Assembly: GCA_027575765.1 (NCBI GenBank)
Contig: JANBPT010001285.1
Location: forward strand, 1 to 11,292
Reading direction: 5' to 3'
DNA: 11,292 nt
Source of the DNA: Tieghemiomyces parasiticus
Lineage: Eukaryota > Kickxellomycota > Dimargaritomycetes > Dimargaritales > Dimargaritaceae
Part shown: positions 8,408-11,292 of the stretch, piece by piece
Position numbering within the stretch: position 1 is the first letter of the stretch
Layout: every line of letters starts with the position of its first letter
Notes under the pieces: generated by a model
What the model was told of the DNA's origin: nothing
Databases searched by the model: none
Seen by the model: the letters and a program-made list of their open reading frames with translations, nothing else
Position numbers and translations under genes: made by a program

Positions 8408-8656
8408 CCAACGGGCTTTGAACCCCACAACCCAGCCCAGCTCTACTCGCCTTAGTTCTGCCTCTGGGCCACAGTTGACCTTGACCTAAACCGCCTCCCC
8501 CCTCGCGTAGTTTTCTCTGGCCCACCTATCCCTTTATTCGCCGTAGTGCCACTGACCCCGACGGCTGCCTCCTTCCTGTTCATCGCGCCTCGTAGACTCC
8601 CCCCATTTCGCCCTCTTGGCCTACCGCATTCCAACGGCCCACGGTCGCTTCTAAGC

Positions 8657-9893
8657 ATGCTGACACATCGGGCCCTTCACCCCGGTCGGACCCTCTGGTC
8701 GCGCACCCTCCAACTGGCCCTCCAGCCCAGCCCGACCGTCCTGCGACGTCCCCTATCTACCACGCCGTGGCTTTCCAGGTCCAATGCCTACTCCCGCGTG
8801 CCCCGTCCCTTCGCCCGCCCGCCGCAGCATAGTGTTGAAGAGGCCGTCAAGCACATTATCCTTAGCAACCCGGAGACAGCGGCCTCCCTGGATGACCAGG
8901 AAGAGCAGACCCGCCCCTACATCCTCAACGTGCTGGTTCAGAACGAGCCTGGGGCACTGACCCGAATTTCCGGTATCATGTCCGCCCGCAACTACAACAT
9001 TGATACCCTGGTCGTGTCCAAGACCGAGGTTCCGTCCCTATCCCGTATGACCATCACCATCCGGGCGAGTCCGTTCCTGATGCAGCAGGCCAAGCAGCAG
9101 CTGGAGGACTTGGTAAGTGCTAGCCTTCGACGTGCAAGGTACGAACAGCGCAGGACTAATCGTGACGTGTGTACCTAACCCTTCGCTAACCACCTCGACC
9201 TTTACCCCTCCACCTTACCATATCGCATGCCTACGACTAGATTCCGGTGTGGGCCGTGGTAGACTACAGTGACGCCAAGATTGTGCAACGCGAAATGCTG
9301 CTCTGTAAGCTTTCGATCGTCGGGCCTGAGCTAGCCATGAGTTCCAGCCAACTGGGTCTTCCCACGGGCCCACCCGTGGTGGTACCCGTACCCAGTGGTA
9401 AAGGCGCACCGGAGGCTAAGGCTGAGAACAACGGCGTGGAAGAGCCCGTAGTGGCCTCCCGGTCCTACGCCGAACACCTACTCAAATGCCAGGAATGCTT
9501 GCAGGCCATCAAGGAGCTGGCAAGCATCTTCCAGGGTCGCATCGTCGACGTTAGCGCCGAGAGCGTTATCGTAGAGCTGTGCGCCAAGTCCAGCCGCGTG
9601 GATGCCTTCTTAAAACTGGTACAACCTTTTGGCATTCTTGAAGCCGCCCGTAGCGGTAAGTGATCTCCTGGACAATTGGTCTTTTTTTAACACCTAGCTA
9701 CGGGACATTAAGGGCTGGTTAGCTAATCACTCGACTAATTCCTACGTACATTATCTGTCCACAATCGGCTATCAACACAGGGATCATGGTAATGGGCCGT
9801 TCTATCCAGTTGTCCATGTTCCAGGACGAAGGGGAGGCGGCAATCGTTGAGAAAACGACGGAGGTCGATGTGTCCCTCCTACCTCCTGGCTAA
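8657..9893 (+). CDS. ILV6: Acetolactate synthase regulatory (small) subunit, mitochondrial; three exons
   Basis: The gene model joins 8657-9112, 9241-9655 and 9781-9893 (stop TAA 9891-9893), giving 327 residues; yeast Ilv6 has 309. It activates acetolactate synthase (Ilv2) and confers valine feedback inhibition in mitochondria. The frame extends upstream to a GTG, but 8657 is the first ATG, with A at -3. Residues 1-33 are an Arg-rich presequence with an R-P-L|S cleavage motif at 31-34. The ACT domain starts near YILNVLVQNEPGALTRISG (88-106) and crosses intron 1 into LIPVWAVVDY (152-161). A Pro/Gly-rich linker spans about 188-220. The C-terminal domain has IVDVSAESVIVELCAK (253-268) and FLKLVQPFGILEAARSG (275-291). 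Exon 3 adds 36 residues ending SLLPPG, matching the LPPG end of yeast Ilv6. It is divergent from ILV5, with a Gcn4-type site at 8401. Confidence 0.95.
9113..9240 (+). other. ILV6 intron 1 (128 nt, phase 0)
   Basis: The intron runs from GTAAGT (9113-9118) to TAG (9238-9240), with a CTAAC branch-like motif at 9186-9190. Splicing joins codon TTG to ATT and restores EDLIPVWAVVDY, a conserved stretch of the family. Reading through the intron reaches an in-frame TAA at 9176-9178. Confidence 0.93.
9656..9780 (+). other. ILV6 intron 2 (125 nt, phase 1)
   Basis: The intron runs from GTAAGT (9656-9661) to CAG (9778-9780), with ACTAAT at 9734-9739 as a likely branch site and a T7 tract at 9682-9688. 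Splicing rebuilds a split Gly codon (G|GG) after AARS, then continues for 36 codons. Without splicing, translation stops at TGA 9661-9663, two codons after the donor. Confidence 0.88.
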
Positions 9894-11292
9894 TCTGTTG
9901 GATGTCGCCCATATAGCCGACACGGCACCTATCTAGCCCACTCAGCTCTGGACTTAGGCTATACATTACGCATCGGGCTATCTATACTATGGCCCAGTGA
10001 TAATGCACGCTTGTTATATGAGCATAGAGGGTAAATTCCGAAGGAGAAAGGGTCACCACAACAGGTGAAACGAGAAATTTATATACGACTAAAATGAGAA
10101 TACCAATCTTGAATCCTATTGGTGAAACTTGGGTGGTGTCAGATCTGTGGTGCAATACGCTCTCGCTCAATTCTGGAATCGGACCGTGTTGAGAAGTGTC
10201 ACTCTTCTACACTTCATCATCTTATGTCTACGATGAATGTTCTATCCCCAACATATATAATATGCTAAATTCATAATGCCTGAAACCAGTTAATTAGTTC
10301 TTCTGGGCCAACAATACTAGGAGCACTCTGATAATACTGCCAGTAAAAATCAAACTATATCACCCTTCACCACACTACCTTCAGTAAGCTGTAAACCAGC
10401 TTTTTATCTGAAATCTAACCCCTTGAAGATCATTCTCAGCCCGATCGCCCAAGAAACCGTCTGCTAGATGGTTGGCAACAACGGACATTACGCTCTGCGG
10501 GGAAAGGCGCCTCGATAAGACTATAGACGACTGACCCACACCCACCATGGTACTGTTGTTACCAAGCACATACCTATACAAGGAATCTGACGTTGTGCCG
10601 ATACGTGCACTCCCTTCGTCCACCCCTCCTGGTCACCAACTACCGGCATTCCCATTAGGGAAATACTACTGCTGATTCCCTGAAAGACTTTGCCGAGACC
10701 CGTAGCCACCCGCTTGGCACCATTGTTACCAGTGGCGGCACTCGGATACACCACAGTGAGCCACCTGCTAGCTCCAGCGACCCACCGCGGTATCCGGAAG
10801 GTAGCCCCGTGCCAATTTAGGCACGCCGTGGCCACCAGGGAACCGCAGCGCTCCCTAGGCCAGGTGTGCGGCTTCAATGGCCACAAGGCCCATGGCTGGA
10901 GCGGGTTGGCCTCCGGCGTCTATCGGGCCCAGGGTTCTTACCCAACAGTTATGTGGGCCGCAGGGTGGATCAGACGTATTCCTTTCCCATCTGCCACCAA
11001 GCCACTCTACACCCCAACCGAGAGCTTTTCAGCACTTCAGGCTGCTGGGGACCAATCCCCACCAACGGCTCCATTCCGACCTCGGTATGACTAGCGCCAT
11101 GCCGAGTGAACCCCTTCTGCGATATACAGCGGTTTGCATAACGCATCCCCTAGGAAGCCAGGCTTTCCCGTTAGAGTATCCTTCTACTAGTTGGAGGTGG
11201 GAGGAGCTCGCTAAGCTGTACCGACCAGTGGAAGGAGGGGGCGGATCTGACATAGGGGACTGGCGCAAAGGCACTGTCCACTGCCCAGTGTG
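9894..11292. other. Gene-free stretch downstream of ILV6
   Basis: I see no supportable gene in these 1.4 kb. The longest frames (minus 10521-10886, plus 10690-11094) begin at TTG and their products resemble nothing known. A possible minus-strand splice donor GTATGT at about 10575-10570 could not be linked to a convincing coding exon. ILV6's poly(A) site must be near the left end, but no exact AATAAA is present there. A small hairpin lies at 10808-10825. A gene broken by many introns, or decayed repeat DNA, cannot be excluded. Confidence 0.55.
10808..10825. repeat. Short perfect inverted repeat
   Basis: Arms CGTGCC (10808-10813) and GGCACG (10820-10825) enclose AATTTA. The structure is too short to assign a role. 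Confidence 0.3.

Larger units (their letters stand above)
5669..8656. promoter_or_regulatory. Divergent intergenic region between ILV5 and ILV6
   Basis: This 3.0 kb region separates the start codons of two head-to-head genes. It contains four exact TGASTCA sites, listed separately, and several partial TGACTC cores (for example 6324-6329 and 6487-6492). The leader next to ILV5 (5669-5760) and the one next to ILV6 (about 8340-8656) are pyrimidine-rich in the direction of transcription, and the ILV6-proximal 200 nt contain no ATG. ATG-started open frames at 5988-6323 and 6697-7056 encode 111 and 119 residues resembling nothing I know. An AATAAA on the plus strand at 7756-7761 has no assigned gene. 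The region is unusually long for two housekeeping promoters. Confidence 0.6.

Noticed and set aside
8546..8656. N-terminal extension of ILV6 by 37 codons
   Set aside because: It begins at GTG. The first ATG is at 8657, and the presequence starting there is typical of mitochondrial import.
9362..9379. Perfect inverted repeat CCACGGG/CCCGTGG with a 4-nt loop
   Set aside because: It lies within ILV6 exon 2, in the codons for the Pro/Gly/Val linker, and is explained by that composition.
10139..10222. Possible C/D-box snoRNA on the minus strand (ATGATGA about 75 nt before CTGA)
   Set aside because: There is no terminal stem between the flanks and no internal C'/D' boxes that I can see, so the two short motifs are likely chance.
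10381..11094. Possible gene downstream of ILV6 (minus 10381-10623 and 10521-10886, plus 10690-11094)
   Set aside because: The frames start at GTG or TTG, lie in conflicting frames, and show no recognisable domain. The candidate donor at about 10575 does not join convincing exons.

Overview
The window looks like nuclear DNA of a fungus. All recognisable proteins are eukaryotic. Two amino-acid biosynthesis enzymes carry mitochondrial presequences. One gene has two short (about 125 nt) GTAAGT...AG introns with CTAAY branch-point-like motifs. A spliceosomal factor and a secreted His/Gly-rich protein complete the set. The lineage cannot be fixed from the sequence; a moderately GC-rich, early-diverging or zoopagomycete-like fungus is a guess.

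Layout: (1) positions 1-935, minus strand, hold the N-terminal 311 residues of the splicing factor CWC22, cut by the window edge. (2) 936-2641 is a long stretch without a supportable gene. (3) 2837-3805, plus strand, encodes a secreted, cysteine-free His/Gly-rich protein of 322 residues, with TATA-like elements upstream and an AATAAA downstream. (4) 4451-5668, minus strand, is ILV5 (ketol-acid reductoisomerase) in one exon, converging on the His-rich gene. (5) 5669-8656 is a 3.0 kb divergent intergenic region holding all four exact TGASTCA (Gcn4/CPC1-type) sites found by eye in the window. (6) 8657-9893, plus strand, is ILV6 (acetolactate synthase regulatory subunit) in three exons; the third, short exon supplies the conserved C-terminus. 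(7) 9894-11292 shows no supportable gene.

How the genes work together: ILV6 controls acetolactate synthase (its catalytic partner ILV2 is not in the window), and ILV5 uses the acetolactate that enzyme makes. Two consecutive steps of mitochondrial valine/isoleucine synthesis are therefore encoded head to head. The shared upstream region carries sites for the general amino acid control activator. This ILV5-ILV6 arrangement and the unusual His-rich secreted protein are the most interesting items. No wholly new molecular system could be supported from the sequence alone.
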